From JBBDWK01 sp040902885 (GTDB taxonomy: Bacteria > Acidobacteriota > Terriglobia > Bryobacterales > Bryobacteraceae), in NCBI GenBank assembly GCA_040902885.1, contig JBBDWK010000113.1:1-57787 (forward strand): a DNA stretch of 57,787 nt, given 5' to 3'. Numbering within the stretch: position 1 is the first letter of the stretch; every line of letters starts with the position of its first letter. The position numbers and the translations under genes were made by a program. The notes beneath the pieces are model-generated. The model made no database searches. It saw only the letters and a list, made by a program, of their open reading frames with translations, and was not told the DNA's origin. This document shows positions 1 to 9,472 of the stretch, in pieces.

Positions 1-59
1 ACGGTAAAAACATGTTTAGTGCTGCATGTTTTGGAGTTTAGACACGGGCTGTTAGGTGT

Positions 60-1583
60 GTGCTCCTCGCGGCCTTTCCGCTTATTGCGCAAAAGCCGAT
101 GCCCTTCGAAATCGTGGAGGCTACGATTTCCAGCGTCCACGAAGCAATGAAGGCGCGGGATCTCACCTGCCGCGCTCTTGTCAATCTATATCTCAAGCGC
201 ATTGATGCGTACGACAAGAACGGTCCCGCCATCAACTCAATTGTGCTCGTTAATCCGGACGTCGCAAAGCATGCTGATGAATTGGACCGCCGTTTCTTAG
301 AGTCCGGCCTAACCGGACCACTTCACTGCGTGCCCGTCATCGTCAAAGATAACTTCGAAACAAGGGGCCTGCACACCACTAACGGCGCACTCGCCCTGGC
401 CGGTTACATCCCGGATAAGGATGCTTTCCAGGTCAAGCGCGTCAGAGATGCTGGCGCCATCGTACTTGCCAAATCCAATATGGCCGAGTGGGCCTTCAGT
501 CCCTATGAAACAGTAAGCTCGATTCTACCGGGCTACACAAGGAATCCCTACGCACTCGGCCGAGTCACCGCCGGGTCCAGCGGCGGGACAGCAGCCGCGA
601 TTGCCGCGAACCTGGGTTTGGTCGGACTTGGCACGGATACCGGGAACTCGATCCGCGGTCCGTCATCCCACCAGGCCCTGGTTGGCATTCGCTCGACTAT
701 GGGTCTCACCAGCCGCGCGGGCATCCTGCCAAACAACTTGCTCGCCGATATCGCCGGCCCTATGACGCGCACTGTTGAAGATGCTGCCAAAGTATTCCAG
801 GTTATCGTCGGCGAAGACCCCGATGACGCGGTCACCACTGCCGCCCGCGGCCATCTTCACCAGGACTACACTTCTCTCGAACGTAGCGCCCTTCGAGGCG
901 CCGTCCTCGGCGTCCTTCGCGAGGCGTATGAGCGCGAGACCACCGACCCCGAAATAGTCCGCGTCTTCATGGCTGCCGTAGAAGACCTCCGCCTTGCCGG
1001 AGCGACCATTGTAAACGTCACAACCGTTGAAGGCCTCGACGCGATCAAGCGCCCACGGGAAGTCGGCGTCTGCATGGGCTTCAAGTACAACATCAATCGG
1101 TACCTGACCGCCCAGGGCGACCGTGTTCCGTTGAAAAGCCTTGCCGAAATCATCAAATCGGGACGATTCCATCCCTCCGCCCAGCGCCGCCTCGAAATGG
1201 CCGACAAAGAGCCCGAGAACGGACCCGAGTCAGCCGCGTGTCAGGCGGAGAAAGCGTATCGCGACAAGGTCCGCGAAGCTGTCTTGAGGACCATGGACAA
1301 GTTCAAGCTCGATGCCTTAATCTACCCGACCTGGAGCAATCCACCACGCCTGATTGGCGACCTGACTACGCCCCACGGAAATAACAGCCCGTTCTTCTCG
1401 CCCACCACGGGCTTCCCGGCCATAAATGTCCCTATGGGCTTCACCCATGGCGCGACGCTACCTGCGGGGATGACTATTTATGGCCGCCCCTGGTCCGAGG
1501 CGGCACTCCTCAACTTTTCATACGCCTACGAGCAAAGGACGCGCCATCGGCGGGCGCCGTCAACGGCTCCTCCTCTGCGTTAA
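60..1583 (+). CDS. Exported amidase, amidase-signature family
   Basis: Amidase-signature hydrolase of 507 aa, expected to hydrolyse a carboxamide to acid and ammonia; substrate unknown. The Ser-cisSer-Lys triad is visible: Lys in VPVIVKDNF (about residue 96), cis-Ser in AGSSGGT (about 173) and nucleophilic Ser in TGNSIRGPSS (about 195). The family's usual TGGS is TGNS here. The C-terminal part keeps the PTTGFPAINVPMGF block typical of the fold. A GTG at 60 is the first usable start after an in-frame TAG at 39-41, giving a very short hydrophobic N-terminus (LLAAFPLIAQ) that could be a signal peptide. The protein is probably periplasmic. The next gene is another exported amide or peptide hydrolase, so the two may act on related substrates. 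The family is certain; the start and substrate are not. Confidence 0.85.
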   Translation: MLLAAFPLIAQKPMPFEIVEATISSVHEAMKARDLTCRALVNLYLKRIDAYDKNGPAINSIVLVNPDVAKHADELDRRFLESGLTGPLHCVPVIVKDNFETRGLHTTNGALALAGYIPDKDAFQVKRVRDAGAIVLAKSNMAEWAFSPYETVSSILPGYTRNPYALGRVTAGSSGGTAAAIAANLGLVGLGTDTGNSIRGPSSHQALVGIRSTMGLTSRAGILPNNLLADIAGPMTRTVEDAAKVFQVIVGEDPDDAVTTAARGHLHQDYTSLERSALRGAVLGVLREAYERETTDPEIVRVFMAAVEDLRLAGATIVNVTTVEGLDAIKRPREVGVCMGFKYNINRYLTAQGDRVPLKSLAEIIKSGRFHPSAQRRLEMADKEPENGPESAACQAEKAYRDKVREAVLRTMDKFKLDALIYPTWSNPPRLIGDLTTPHGNNSPFFSPTTGFPAINVPMGFTHGATLPAGMTIYGRPWSEAALLNFSYAYEQRTRHRRAPSTAPPLR

Positions 1584-1706
1584 CGAGTTGCAGTTTTCTG
1601 CCGGCATCGGGGCTCTGCCGCCACGCCCGCAGCTTCGGCTCAGTCACATGAGGATCAAGACGCCGCCCGGGTAGAGGCGGTGCCCGCCTTGCGGTATTAA
1701 TGGTGC

Positions 1707-2846
1707 ATGCACGCACGCGCCTTCGCTATCCTCCTGCTGTTCGCAACAGTGCTGACGGCCCAAACCCGTGTCCGCGCCCGCGATCTCGGCGTGCCATTCA
1801 CGGGTGCTCCCGGCACGACAAACTCGATCGTGGACGTGGCGGGCGTCACGGTCGGCCACACCACTCTAATTGAAGGCTCCGCCGTTCGTACCGGGGTCAC
1901 GGCGATCTGGCCCCGCGGGAAAGCAACGAACGACCCGGTATTCGCAGGGTGGTGGTCGCTGAACGGCAACGGGGAGATGACTGGGACCACTTGGATCGAA
2001 GAGTCGGGCTTCCTCGATGGCCCGGTCCTTTTGACGAACACGCACAGCGTCGGCGTGGTGCGGGACGCGTTCATTCAGTGGCAGGTTCAGAATAAGCGTA
2101 CTCCCGGGACGAATGTCGTCGGGCCGGGTACGTTCTGGTCCATGCCCGTCGTCGCGGAGACCTTTGACGGGTTCCTGAATGACACGAACGGATTCCACGT
2201 CAAGCCGGAGCACGTGCGAAGGGCGCTCGAAAGCGCAACCGCCTCCCTCCCGGCGGAAGGGTCGGCGGGCGGCGGCACGGGCATGATCTGTTTCGGCTAC
2301 AAAGGTGGCATTGGCACGTCGTCGCGCCGCGTGCGTCCGTACACGGTGGGAGCGCTCGTTCAGTGCAACTGCGGGCGACGTGAAGAACTGCGGATTGCAG
2401 GTGTGCCTGTGTCGGCGCCAGGGAAAAGCATCGCCTTTCATCCCGAGCAACCCGGTATCCGGCAGGAACGCGGGTCGATCATTATCGTGATCGCCACTGA
2501 CGCTCCGCTGCTGCCGCATCAGATGAAGCGGGTGGCGCGGCGTGCAGGACTCGGACTCGCACGAATGGGCGCCACATCCTCGAACTACTCGGGAGACATC
2601 TTCGTCGCGTTCTCGACGGCGAATCCGAACATAGCGGCGGCGGACGAGGAGACCTCGCTTAGGATGCTGGCGAACCATGCACTCGACCGGATATTCACTA
2701 GCGTTGTTGAGTCCGTCGAAGAGGCGATTACAAACGCAATCGTGGGTGCGACGACGATGACGGGTTATCAGGGGCACAAGGTTGAGGCGCTTCCACATGT
2801 TGCGATTCAGGAAGCCTTGCGGAAGCATGCAAGGGGGAGCCGATGA
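1707..2846 (+). CDS. P1 family peptidase, DmpA/BapA-like aminopeptidase
   Basis: A 379-aa protein of the DmpA/BapA family, N-terminal nucleophile aminopeptidases that cleave themselves into alpha and beta chains and release N-terminal residues, including D- or beta-amino acids in some members. The N-terminus carries a Sec signal (hydrophobic LLLFATVLTAQ). The family opening follows: DLGVPFTGAPG, then NSIVDVAGVTVGHTTL. The glycine-rich stretch GSAGGGTGMICFGYKGGIGT lies at about 185-205, and the block GATSSNYSGDIFVAFSTAN at about 289-307 is where the family autoprocesses before a serine. It follows the amidase by 123 bp on the same strand. The family call is strong; the substrate preference cannot be read from the sequence. 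Confidence 0.88.
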   Translation: MHARAFAILLLFATVLTAQTRVRARDLGVPFTGAPGTTNSIVDVAGVTVGHTTLIEGSAVRTGVTAIWPRGKATNDPVFAGWWSLNGNGEMTGTTWIEESGFLDGPVLLTNTHSVGVVRDAFIQWQVQNKRTPGTNVVGPGTFWSMPVVAETFDGFLNDTNGFHVKPEHVRRALESATASLPAEGSAGGGTGMICFGYKGGIGTSSRRVRPYTVGALVQCNCGRREELRIAGVPVSAPGKSIAFHPEQPGIRQERGSIIIVIATDAPLLPHQMKRVARRAGLGLARMGATSSNYSGDIFVAFSTANPNIAAADEETSLRMLANHALDRIFTSVVESVEEAITNAIVGATTMTGYQGHKVEALPHVAIQEALRKHARGSR

Positions 2847-3178
2847 GATTGAGGCGACGCTCATTGTGGCGAGTCGCCCCTGCAACCGCATGAAGGTCCA
2901 TCAATATGTGCGCGCCGTTTCACCTGTATAGTCTCGTTACCGTAATGTGCCGGCTGCACCGTCGCGCTCTATCTGGCCCGCTCGCCGCGGTGCAGGAGAC
3001 AGATTTCCGGAATCGTCGTTATCACAGGCACGATGGGTAAACTCTAGTGCGCGACGGTATTTGCGGCATTGCGTTCCTTCAGCCGCCCCTGGGCGTCGGG
3101 CGTATACGAAACAAGCAGTTGGCGCGGGGTGCGAGGCAATCGTCCGCGGAGCCGGGAATGTTATCAGGAAGCCGCTGT
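2847..3178. other. Intergenic stretch without a recognisable gene
   Basis: This 332-bp gap lies between two converging genes. Short open frames here lack a ribosome-binding site and protein-like composition. Near 2855-2880 a possible stem (ggcgac pairing with gtcgcc across about 14 nt) could help terminate the peptidase transcript, but no T-run follows. No promoter, RNA gene or repeat was recognised. Confidence 0.5.
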
Positions 3179-3811
3179 TTAATGGGGCGCTCGGGGCACG
3201 GGCTTTGCCCAGACCTCGATCCAGTCGACGCGCGAGCAAGCATCGGAGCCGCCTCCGGTCATCAGGTCCGTGAAGCCGATCTCTTCGATGTGCGCGAGGT
3301 CCGGTTTGTCCACCCATCGCCCTTCGACTATCTTTTGAATGTCAAGCCCTCGCCAACGGATGTTTGCCAGCGGAACTTCACTCTCGCGCCAGTCATTCGA
3401 CGGGCCGTCGGCGAAGTCGCTAACGAGCCATGTGCCATTGGTGGTCTTGAGCATCACGCGAAGCTGGCGGAAGCCGGCTTGTTTGGTGCGCCAGCGGATT
3501 TTGGCCAGTCCGGTGAGGTCGGCGACGAGTTTGCGATGCCGAAGTGTGACCGCCCAGTTGCCGTTGGCCGTGCCGGACCAGACGTAGTAGGGGTCGTCGG
3601 CGGGCTTATCGTGGTGGCTCTTCTTGAGCCCCGACTTGCCTGGCCCGTGGACCGACAGGACGAGGTCTAGGTCGGCGATGTGGTCCTGCGTGATGGGGGT
3701 CTCCGCGGGTGTTTCTTTGAAGTCCTCGCGGAAAAGAAGACCGGGGCGGGCGTCGTCCGCTGCGACGAGACCTCCGACCAATGTAATCGTCGCTGCGCAG
3801 AATTTGAGCAT
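3179..3811 (-). CDS. Secreted protein of unknown function, possible beta-sandwich
   Basis: A 210-aa protein with a clear Sec signal peptide (MLKFCAATITLVGGLVAAD), so probably periplasmic. The mature part has the texture of a carbohydrate-binding-like or concanavalin-like beta-sandwich: an opening FREDFKE, alternating hydrophobic strands (NWAVTLRHRKL, IRWRTKQ, LRVMLKTTNGTWLVSD), several exposed Trp and Tyr residues, and a closing RVDWIEVWAKP. That ending resembles domains that begin with 'F.EDF' and end with 'IDWIEVY'. I do not recognise a named family and infer no catalytic function. It converges on the peptidase upstream and is separated by about 190 bp from tRNA-Phe. Confidence 0.7.
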   Translation of the reverse strand: MLKFCAATITLVGGLVAADDARPGLLFREDFKETPAETPITQDHIADLDLVLSVHGPGKSGLKKSHHDKPADDPYYVWSGTANGNWAVTLRHRKLVADLTGLAKIRWRTKQAGFRQLRVMLKTTNGTWLVSDFADGPSNDWRESEVPLANIRWRGLDIQKIVEGRWVDKPDLAHIEEIGFTDLMTGGGSDACSRVDWIEVWAKPVPRAPH

Positions 3812-4004
3812 GACGGGACTATCTTATCGTCAACTCGGTGGCCTTTGGAACCGTGCAACCACGTGAGGAAGACCGATCCCAGTGCTCTACAGATGAAGTG
3901 CTACCAGTGGCGATGTGCTATCACTAACTTGGCGGATCATCACGAACGCAGACCCTGCCTGGAGAGTCTCGTTACCGCAACAACGGCGAGCCGTGTAGTG
4001 CAAA

Positions 4005-4080
4005 TGGTGGCCAGGGACGGAATCGAACCGCCGACGCCAGCCTTTTCAGGGCTGCGCTCTACCAGCTGAGCTACCTGGCC
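4005..4080 (-). tRNA. tRNA-Phe (GAA)
   Basis: Read on the minus strand, the gene opens with the acceptor strand GGCCAGG and closes with CCTGGCC, then A and an encoded CCA (4005-4007). The D arm has AGCTCAGCTGGTAGAGC, the anticodon stem CAGCC/GGCTG encloses the loop CTGAAAA with anticodon GAA, and the T arm contains GGTTCGATTCC. Total length is 76 nt. It lies 34 nt downstream of the fumarase stop codon on the same strand. Confidence 0.98.
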
Positions 4081-4091
4081 GGGGAAGATTT

Positions 4092-4118
4092 ATTGTAGCA
4101 GACCGAAAGGCTTCTCAG
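4092..4118 (-). promoter_or_regulatory. Possible promoter for tRNA-Phe
   Basis: On the minus strand a TACAAT hexamer (4097-4092) sits 11 nt before the tRNA. A weak CTGAGA -35 (4118-4113) lies 15 nt upstream and overlaps the fumarase stop codon. The short spacer and weak -35 leave open that the tRNA is simply processed from the fumarase transcript. Confidence 0.3.
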
Positions 4119-5647
4119 CCCGCCACGCGCTCCAGCGTTGCCAGAGCTTCGCCGCTCGCCGACTCCACATCCTTGTGCAGGCTGTTTCCGTGCGCGTCCA
4201 TGGTCACGATCCCCAGGAAATTGTTCACCTGGATGTGCCACATCGCCTCGGGAATTCCGAACTCCATCAGGTGTACGCCCAGCACCCGCTCCATCGTCCG
4301 GGCGTAATATTGCGCCGCGCCGCCGATGCCGTTCAGATACACCGCGCCGAACTCCTTCATCGCGCCGAGAGTCTTCGCGCCCATGCCGCCTTTTCCCACC
4401 ACCACGCGCACGCCGTATCGCCGAATGATGTCCGCCTGGTAGGGCTCCTCGCGGATGCTCGTCGTCGGGCCCGCCGCCTTCACCACCCAGCGGCCGCCTT
4501 CTTTCAGCATCACCGGACCGCAGTGGTAGAGCACCGAACCGTTCAGATTCACCGGGGGATCGTGCTTCATCAGGTACGCATGCACCTGGTCGCGTCCAGT
4601 GTAGACTTCACCGTTTACCAGCACCACATCGCCGACCTTGAGCGCGCGCACCGCCGCTTCGGTAATGGGCGGCGTCAGCACTACCTCGCGGCCGGTTAGA
4701 GGGAAACCTTCGCCCTGCGTCATGCGCTCCACCGGACGCGACGGGTCGCGGTACAGCCAGCTCGCGATGGCGCCCGTTTCGGCGTCGAGCCGCACGCCCA
4801 GCCTCCGAAAAGCCCAGCACTCGTAGGCCACCGAGACGAAGAAGCTCGCGGGCAGCCGGTTGGCCGCGGCGATCTTGCAGCCAATCAGCGACGTGTTCCC
4901 GCCAAAGCCCATCGCGCCCACGCCCAGGCGGTTCGCCTCCTCCATGATCTGCGCTTCGAGCTTCGCCAATTCGGGATTCGGATTCACATCGTCCAGCGTG
5001 CGCAATAACTGGTACTTGGCAAGAGCATAGCCGTGCGCGCGGTCGCTGCCGATGCACACGCCGAGCGCGCCCGGCGAACAGCCTTGCCCCTGCGCCTGCC
5101 ACACCGCGTGCAGGATGCACTTGCGGACGCCTTCCAGCGTGCGGTCGGCGCGGCCCAGCCGATCGAGCGTCATCGGCAGCGAGTACTGGATATTCTTGTT
5201 CTCGCAGCCGCCGCCCTTCAGCACCAGGCGAATCTCAATCTCGTCCTCCTCCCACTGCTCGAAGTGCATCACCGGCGTCTCTTCGCCGAGGTTATCGCCG
5301 CTGTTCACGCCCGTGATCGAGTCCACCGAGTTGGGCCGCAGCTTGCCGCGCCGCGTGGCCTCTGCCACCGCTTCACGGATGGAACGCTTTAGCGCGAGCT
5401 GGTTCACGCCCACCGGCGTGTGCACGATGAACGTGGGCATGCCGGTGTCCTGGCAGATGGGCGATTCGTCATCGGACGCCATGTTGATGTTCGACAGGAT
5501 AATGCCCAGCGCCTGCGCGGATTGCGTTGCGGGAGTCTCCGAGCGGTTCGCGATGCCCATGGCCTGTCGCACGTCGGGAGGCAAATTGGTCGAAGTCTGA
5601 GTGATCAGCTCCAGGAGGCTGCCGGCTAAAAATTGCATAGGAAACAC
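4115..5647 (-). CDS. fumA: Class I fumarate hydratase (4Fe-4S)
   Basis: Oxygen-sensitive class I fumarase of 510 aa, interconverting fumarate and malate in the TCA cycle. Both halves of the family, separate in TtdA/TtdB-type enzymes, are fused here. The three cluster cysteines fall in CQDTGMP, SPGALGVCIGSDRAHG and GFGGNTSLIGCKIA. The beta part shows GPTTSIREEPYQADIIRRYG and VVVGKGGMG. The GTG at 5647 has an AAGG eight bases upstream, overlapping the proS stop region; the ATG at 5638 (MQFLAG) is the alternative. It follows proS by about 10 nt and precedes tRNA-Phe, so all three are probably co-transcribed. A tartrate dehydratase function is possible but less likely for the fused form. Confidence 0.92.
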   Translation of the reverse strand: MFPMQFLAGSLLELITQTSTNLPPDVRQAMGIANRSETPATQSAQALGIILSNINMASDDESPICQDTGMPTFIVHTPVGVNQLALKRSIREAVAEATRRGKLRPNSVDSITGVNSGDNLGEETPVMHFEQWEEDEIEIRLVLKGGGCENKNIQYSLPMTLDRLGRADRTLEGVRKCILHAVWQAQGQGCSPGALGVCIGSDRAHGYALAKYQLLRTLDDVNPNPELAKLEAQIMEEANRLGVGAMGFGGNTSLIGCKIAAANRLPASFFVSVAYECWAFRRLGVRLDAETGAIASWLYRDPSRPVERMTQGEGFPLTGREVVLTPPITEAAVRALKVGDVVLVNGEVYTGRDQVHAYLMKHDPPVNLNGSVLYHCGPVMLKEGGRWVVKAAGPTTSIREEPYQADIIRRYGVRVVVGKGGMGAKTLGAMKEFGAVYLNGIGGAAQYYARTMERVLGVHLMEFGIPEAMWHIQVNNFLGIVTMDAHGNSLHKDVESASGEALATLERVAG

Positions 5648-5657
5648 TATTGTAACC

Positions 5658-7355
5658 TTACAGGCGTCCCGCGACCGCGGCAGCCGCGTCGCCAGCCGGC
5701 AGATCCACGGACTGCCGGATGCGCCGCTCCATCAGTTCCACGGCGCCTTGCGCCAGCTTCTTGCCCACTGTGATACGGAATGGAATTCCGACCAGGTCGG
5801 CGTCTTTGAACTTCACGCCCGGCCGCTCGTCGCGGTCGTCCAGCACGGCATCCAGGCCCAGTTCCAGGCACTGTGCGTAGATGTCTTCCGCGGCGCGCGC
5901 CTGGTTCCCATCGCCGATGTTGGCTGGCGTCACCACTACCGTGAACGGCGCGATGGAGGGCGGCAGGATCATCCCGTCCTTGTCGTGGCATTGCTCCACG
6001 GCGGCGCTGAGGATACGTTCCAAGCCGATGCCGTACGAACCCATGATGACCGTGACTTCGGCGCCCTCGGCATTCTGCACACGCAAGCCCATCGCCTCCG
6101 AGTAGCGGTAGCCCAGCTTGAAGATGTGGCCAATCTCAATGGTTTTTTTCAGCTCCAGCGGGCCGCCGCAATTCCGGCAGGTATCGCCCTCCGCCGCCTG
6201 CCGCAGATCGCGGAACTCGGCCATAAAATCCTCGGCCGGCGTGACGTTGCGCAGGTGATAGTCGTCGCGGTTGGCGCCCGCGATCATGTTGCGCCGCTCG
6301 CGCAGCGCGTGGTCCGCGGCGATGCGCATCTTCTTCACGCCCACCGGCCCGAGAGATCCCGCGTCCGCGCCAAACCACTGGCGAATCTCCTCGGGATGCG
6401 CGGCGCGGATCTCGCGCGCCCCGATCGCGGCAGCCAGCTTCGCCTCGCTCAGTTGATGATCGCCGCGCAGCAGCGCCAGCACCGGCGCCCCGTCCGCCGC
6501 CATAACCAGGCTCTTGATCTGCGAGGTTTCGGGCAAAGCCGTGAACTCGGCCACCTCCGCGATGGTCTTGCGGCCTGGAGTGTGAAATTCTTCCGGCTCC
6601 AGATCGCCCGCCGGATCCGCCGCCAAAGGCGGGGCGGGATTCGAGACAGCTTTCTCGATATTCGCCGAATAGCCGCAGCCGGGGCAGACGGCGATCATAT
6701 CCTCGCCGGCATCCGATGCAACCATGAACTCGTGCGACTGGCTTCCGCCCATCGCGCCCGACTCCGCCTCCACCGGCACATAGCGCAGGCCGCAGCGCTC
6801 GAAGATCCGGCAGTAGGCCTTATAGTGCTTGTCATAGGCTTCATCCAGACCGGCCGCGTGCAGGTCGAATGAGTAGGAGTCCTTCATCAGGAACTGCCGT
6901 ACGCGAAGCAATCCGGATTTGGGTCTCGGCTCGTCGCGAAACTTGGTCTGAATCTGATACCAGATCTGGGGAAGCTGCTTGTAGCTGCGTAGCTCGCCGC
7001 GCGCCAGCGCGGTCATGGCTTCTTCATGCGTCATGCCCAGGCACAGGTCGCGCTGGAAGCGGTCCTTCAGCCGGAACATGTTCTCGCCCATCAGATCCCA
7101 ACGCCCGCTCTCCTGCCAGAGCTCGGCTGGCTGCAGCGCGGGCAGCAGCATCTCCTGCGCGCCGATGCCGTCCATCTCCTCGCGCACGATGGCGGCGATC
7201 TTCAACAGGGAGCGCTGCGCCAGGAACAGATAGCTGTAGATGCCCGCCGCAAGCTGCCGGATATATCCGGCCCGCAGCAGCAACTGGTGGCTGACAACTT
7301 CCGCCTCGGCGGGGTTCTCGCGCAAAGTAGGGATGTAGAGTTTGCTCCAACGCAT
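5658..7355 (-). CDS. proS: Prolyl-tRNA synthetase, bacterial type
   Basis: Class II aminoacyl-tRNA synthetase charging tRNA-Pro, 565 aa, the normal length of the bacterial form with the INS editing domain between motifs 2 and 3. Visible landmarks are the N-terminal AGYIRQLAAGIYSYLFLAQR, the LWQESGRW block, motif 2 around TKFRDEPRPKSGLLRVRQF, the insertion domain at roughly 220-390, and motif 3 around GSYGIGLERILSAAVEQ. The C-terminal anticodon-binding domain contains DDRDERPGVKFKDADLVGIP. It is followed closely by fumarase on the same strand. Confidence 0.97.
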   Translation of the reverse strand: MRWSKLYIPTLRENPAEAEVVSHQLLLRAGYIRQLAAGIYSYLFLAQRSLLKIAAIVREEMDGIGAQEMLLPALQPAELWQESGRWDLMGENMFRLKDRFQRDLCLGMTHEEAMTALARGELRSYKQLPQIWYQIQTKFRDEPRPKSGLLRVRQFLMKDSYSFDLHAAGLDEAYDKHYKAYCRIFERCGLRYVPVEAESGAMGGSQSHEFMVASDAGEDMIAVCPGCGYSANIEKAVSNPAPPLAADPAGDLEPEEFHTPGRKTIAEVAEFTALPETSQIKSLVMAADGAPVLALLRGDHQLSEAKLAAAIGAREIRAAHPEEIRQWFGADAGSLGPVGVKKMRIAADHALRERRNMIAGANRDDYHLRNVTPAEDFMAEFRDLRQAAEGDTCRNCGGPLELKKTIEIGHIFKLGYRYSEAMGLRVQNAEGAEVTVIMGSYGIGLERILSAAVEQCHDKDGMILPPSIAPFTVVVTPANIGDGNQARAAEDIYAQCLELGLDAVLDDRDERPGVKFKDADLVGIPFRITVGKKLAQGAVELMERRIRQSVDLPAGDAAAAVAGRL

Positions 7356-7417
7356 GAAAAACCGACTTTAGCATGCTGCGGCGGCGGGACGCCGTCAGAG
7401 TCATCCGGCCGGTTGTA

Positions 7418-8038
7418 CTAAAACGGGAAGCGCGACGAAACGATGGCCACGCGGGCTGGAGTAGTCCCGGGGTTTTGCCATCTGCGCGGCGTGCCCGCCC
7501 GTATGGTGACCGCATCTCCAGTCGCCAGTGCGTGCTCCTGATCGTCCAGGGTGAGATGCAGCTGGCCCTCGATCACGATGGCGAACTCCTCGGTCGCCGC
7601 GGCGACCGGCCTCTTCCCGCTCATGCCTCCGGGAGCGAGCGTCACCAGCACCGGCTCGAGCCGGGTTCCAGGTCCGGCCATGCCCAGGGACTCAATCTTC
7701 GCCTTGGACCATTCGCTGTTCAGGCTGGGCCTCTCCTCGGCCCGAACCACGGCCGGCGGCTCCCGGCCCGGCGAGCGGAAGAATTCGGCCAGGGTGAGTC
7801 CCAGCGCGGCGGCAATCTTTTCGAGCGAGGATATGGAAGGCGACGCCTGCCCGTTCTCGACTTGCGACATGAAACTGGGGGAGAAGCCGGTGAGTTCCGC
7901 CAGCCCGCGGAGCGAGAGCTGCAGATGCTCGCGCCGCCGCCGGACAACCTTCCCGAGCCCGTCTTCGACAGACTCCTGCTTCAGCGCCCGTTTGGCGATC
8001 CCACCGCTGCCCGCAGACATAAGTTCAATTGTGCTCAC
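7418..8038 (-). CDS. XRE-family regulator with C-terminal cupin
   Basis: A 206-aa cytoplasmic regulator. The N-terminal helix-turn-helix (about residues 28-85) reads VRRRREHLQLSLRGLAELTG, then FSPSFMSQVENGQASPSISS, an XRE/HTH_3 domain. The C-terminal half is a small cupin (ATEEFAIVIEGQLHLTLDD, then GDAVTIRAGTPRRWQNPG), the usual effector-sensing part of this family. It lies 21 nt downstream of the MBOAT gene on the same strand and 62 nt upstream of proS, so it may control the acylation pair. No operator could be recognised. The effector is unknown. Confidence 0.88.
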   Translation of the reverse strand: MSTIELMSAGSGGIAKRALKQESVEDGLGKVVRRRREHLQLSLRGLAELTGFSPSFMSQVENGQASPSISSLEKIAAALGLTLAEFFRSPGREPPAVVRAEERPSLNSEWSKAKIESLGMAGPGTRLEPVLVTLAPGGMSGKRPVAAATEEFAIVIEGQLHLTLDDQEHALATGDAVTIRAGTPRRWQNPGTTPARVAIVSSRFPF

Positions 8039-8059
8039 GATATCACATACACGGCGCGG

Positions 8060-9448
8060 TCAGAATTGAAAGTAAAGAAAAGGAGAGTTCGAGGCGCCGC
8101 AGATCCGTATCAGGCAGACCAGAAAGAGCGCCGTCAGACTCGCAGCCGCGAGAGGCCTCCAGCGATGGCTCATCTCGAACGTATTCGGACCCAAGTGGGC
8201 CAGCGCCGCAGCCACCGCGATCATCACCCCCAGCATCGCGGCGCCCGCGACCGCCTCGCCGGCATGCGGGACCAGCAGCCGCGAGAAAAGCACCCTCATA
8301 TCGCCCCAGTTCGCCGAGCGGAACATCGTCCACCCGCACAGCGCCAGTAGAAACATGGCCGTGCGCTGCGCCGCGGCGGGAAACGCGTCCCATCGCGCGG
8401 AGAAGCGCCGGTACAATGCCAGCAGCAGCCCGTGATACGCGCCCCAAGCGACGAAAGTCCACGCCGCTCCGTGCCACAGCCCGCCCAGCAGCATCGTAAT
8501 CGTCAGATTCCGGTACGTCAGCAGCTCGCCGAAGCGGTTGCCCCCCAGAGGAATGTAAAGGTAATCGCGCAGGCAGCGTGAAAGCGAGATGTGCCAGCGG
8601 CGCCAGAAATCCGCGGGATTCAGGGCTTTGTAGGGCGAGTCGAAGTTCTGCGGGATGCGCATGCCGAAGAGAAATCCCAGGCCCACCGCCATGTTGCTGT
8701 AGCCCGCGAAATCGAAATAAAGCTGGTACGTGTACCCGAGCATGCACATCCAGGCCCCGGAGGTCGAGAGCGCGGACACGTTCTCCAATGCCGGATCGAT
8801 CACCGCGGCGATCGTGTCCGCGATCAGCACCTTCTGGATCATCCCGATTGCGAGGAACGACCAGCCCACGTCGAGGAACTTGCGCCGATCCTTGTTGCCG
8901 ATGTTCTCCAGATCGGCTTCCAGCTCGCGGAAGCGGACAATCGGCCCGGCCACAAGCTGCGAAAACAGCGAGACGTAACAAGAAAACTCGAAGATGTTCC
9001 TCGTCGGCCGGATGGCGCCCCTGTAGGCATCCACTATGTAAGTGATGGTGTGGAAAGTATAAAAGGAAATGCCGACGGGAAGCACGATGTCCAGCAGAGG
9101 CAGGATAGGCTTCCCTCCGAGGTCCAGCAGCGCATTCACAATCCGGATCCCGAAGCCGGTGTATTTGAAATAGCCTAGCAGTGCGAGGTCCGCGACGATC
9201 GGCGCCACAAGCAGCCACTTCCGTACGCGCGGATTGTCTCCCCACTTCAGGAATCCCAGTCCGGAGGTGTAGCTGACGAGGGTCGAGAACGCCATCAGAA
9301 GGCAGAACGCCGGACGCCAGTAGCCGTAGAAGACATAGCCTGTGAAGGCCAACCACGCATAGCGCAAGCCGCGCGTGCGCAAGCTCCAGAAGACGATATA
9401 AGTCACGGGAAGGAAGACGAACAGAAAGATATAGCTATTGAATAACAT
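8060..9448 (-). CDS. MBOAT family O-acyltransferase (AlgI-like)
   Basis: A 462-aa multi-pass membrane protein of the MBOAT family, which moves acyl groups, usually acetyl, across the inner membrane onto polysaccharides or other envelope molecules. Around ten hydrophobic segments are visible, starting with LFNSYIFLFVFLPVTYIVFW. Family signatures are SFYTFHTITYIVDAYRG, RDYLYIPLGGNRFG and GLWHGAAWTFVAWGAYHG, the last carrying the conserved catalytic histidine. It follows the SGNH protein by 24 nt, the arrangement of AlgI with AlgJ/AlgX. No polysaccharide polymerase lies nearby, so the acceptor is unknown. Confidence 0.93.
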   Translation of the reverse strand: MLFNSYIFLFVFLPVTYIVFWSLRTRGLRYAWLAFTGYVFYGYWRPAFCLLMAFSTLVSYTSGLGFLKWGDNPRVRKWLLVAPIVADLALLGYFKYTGFGIRIVNALLDLGGKPILPLLDIVLPVGISFYTFHTITYIVDAYRGAIRPTRNIFEFSCYVSLFSQLVAGPIVRFRELEADLENIGNKDRRKFLDVGWSFLAIGMIQKVLIADTIAAVIDPALENVSALSTSGAWMCMLGYTYQLYFDFAGYSNMAVGLGFLFGMRIPQNFDSPYKALNPADFWRRWHISLSRCLRDYLYIPLGGNRFGELLTYRNLTITMLLGGLWHGAAWTFVAWGAYHGLLLALYRRFSARWDAFPAAAQRTAMFLLALCGWTMFRSANWGDMRVLFSRLLVPHAGEAVAGAAMLGVMIAVAAALAHLGPNTFEMSHRWRPLAAASLTALFLVCLIRICGASNSPFLYFQF

Positions 9449-9472
9449 GTCTTTCGCGATCGCTTTGTCTGG

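Noticed and set aside
3047..3670. 207-codon plus-strand frame opposite the secreted protein
   Set aside because: No ribosome-binding site or recognisable domain; the minus-strand frame has a clear signal peptide and beta-sandwich texture.
3820..3945. Decayed tRNA-like sequence beside tRNA-Phe
   Set aside because: On the minus strand ggtagca...tgtagagcac and ggttccaaa recall D and T arms at about the right distance, but the anticodon stem does not pair and the acceptor stem pairs at only five of seven positions. Chance similarity is as likely.
5601..6872. 423-codon plus-strand frame opposite proS
   Set aside because: Arg/His/Gln-rich shadow; proS is unambiguous.
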